Shown: in pieces, positions 22,590-22,705 of the stretch | Position numbering within the stretch: position 1 is the stretch's first letter | Layout: each line of letters begins with the position of its first letter | Source of the DNA: an uncultured Eubacteriales bacterium | GTDB taxonomy: Bacteria > Bacillota > Clostridia > Lachnospirales > Lachnospiraceae | Length of the DNA stretch: 22,705 nucleotides | Direction: 5' to 3' | Assembly (NCBI GenBank): GCA_900321505.1 | Contig: ONWK01000353.1 | Location: forward strand, 1 to 22,705 | Made by a program: the position numbers and the translations under genes | Notes under the pieces: model-generated | What the model saw: only the letters and a program-made list of their open reading frames with translations | What the model was told of the DNA's origin: nothing | Database searches by the model: none

Positions 22590-22705
22590 ATGGCATTATT
22601 TGAATCTTATGAGAGAAGAGAGCCCCAGATCCTTGCAGCGCTTAAGGAGTATGGGATTTCCTCCGTTGAGGAGTGTAAAGAGATCTGCGATGCAGCAGGT
22701 ATCGA
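22590..22705 (+). CDS. GGGtGRT-family protein, 5' part only
   Basis: Begins MALFESYERREPQILAALKE and continues YGISSVEECKEICDAAGI to the window end, closely resembling the start of GGGtGRT proteins, a conserved family of unknown function named for a glycine-rich motif that lies beyond this window. GCGAGGA lies about 8 bases upstream of this ATG; another in-frame ATG at 22584 is too close to it. Starts 18 bases after the IscU-like stop, so the two are surely co-transcribed. Confidence 0.75.
   Translation, partial: MALFESYERREPQILAALKEYGISSVEECKEICDAAGI

Overview
The window reads as a chromosomal segment of a Gram-positive anaerobe, most likely a Lachnospiraceae-type Firmicute. This is inferred from the strong AGGAGG-type ribosome sites, sigma-A-like promoters, tightly packed co-directional genes and the families present (RicT/PSP1, MecA, a lone 2[4Fe-4S] ferredoxin, a GGGtGRT-family gene). 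All credible genes lie on the + strand. No rRNA, tRNA, CRISPR array or intact insertion sequence was seen.

Layout. 1-465: the 3' end of a GntR/FCD regulator. 521-4996: a compact informational cluster, tmk-holB-ricT-trmN6-rsmI. It is a shortened version of the Bacillus subtilis order tmk-darA-yaaR-holB-ricT-yabA-yabB-yazA-rsmI. 5039-5891: an XRE-like protein with a cysteine cluster, then a separately promoted small ferredoxin with its own terminator. 6232-7792: mecA with a long acidic linker, and a VanZ-like membrane protein. 7846-14494: a complete but unusual F-type ATP synthase operon. 14495-14968: a decayed or regulatory intergenic region with repeats and a strong terminator-like hairpin. 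14969-17151: a TetR regulator and a GT-B-like glycosyltransferase. 17191-21723: a GPH-family sugar symporter, a GH36 alpha-galactosidase and a histidine phosphatase. 21879-end: an IscU/NifU-like scaffold protein followed by the start of a GGGtGRT-family gene.

The ATP synthase operon is the main discovery. Gene order is a, c, b, alpha, gamma, beta, epsilon, with no separate delta gene (atpH). Instead the alpha subunit carries an N-terminal domain of about 75 residues that aligns without gaps to the C-terminal (b-binding) domain of delta. The delta N-terminal six-helix domain is nowhere in the operon. If this holds, each F1 would carry three delta C-terminal domains, one per alpha, instead of one delta. 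Other parts differ too: c has an N-terminal signal-like helix plus a 40-residue hydrophilic segment and an Ala-rich TM1 motif; a has an extra N-terminal hydrophobic helix and an altered half-channel motif; gamma has a basic C-terminal tail that should emerge at the crown of F1, where delta normally sits.

A second notable structure is a hairpin-rich, MITE-like palindromic element with 12-bp terminal inverted repeats, partly duplicated in tandem. It lies exactly between the c and b genes, with one terminal repeat containing the stop codon of the c gene. It may set the c-versus-downstream expression ratio. All function calls are from reading the translations by eye; no database search was possible.
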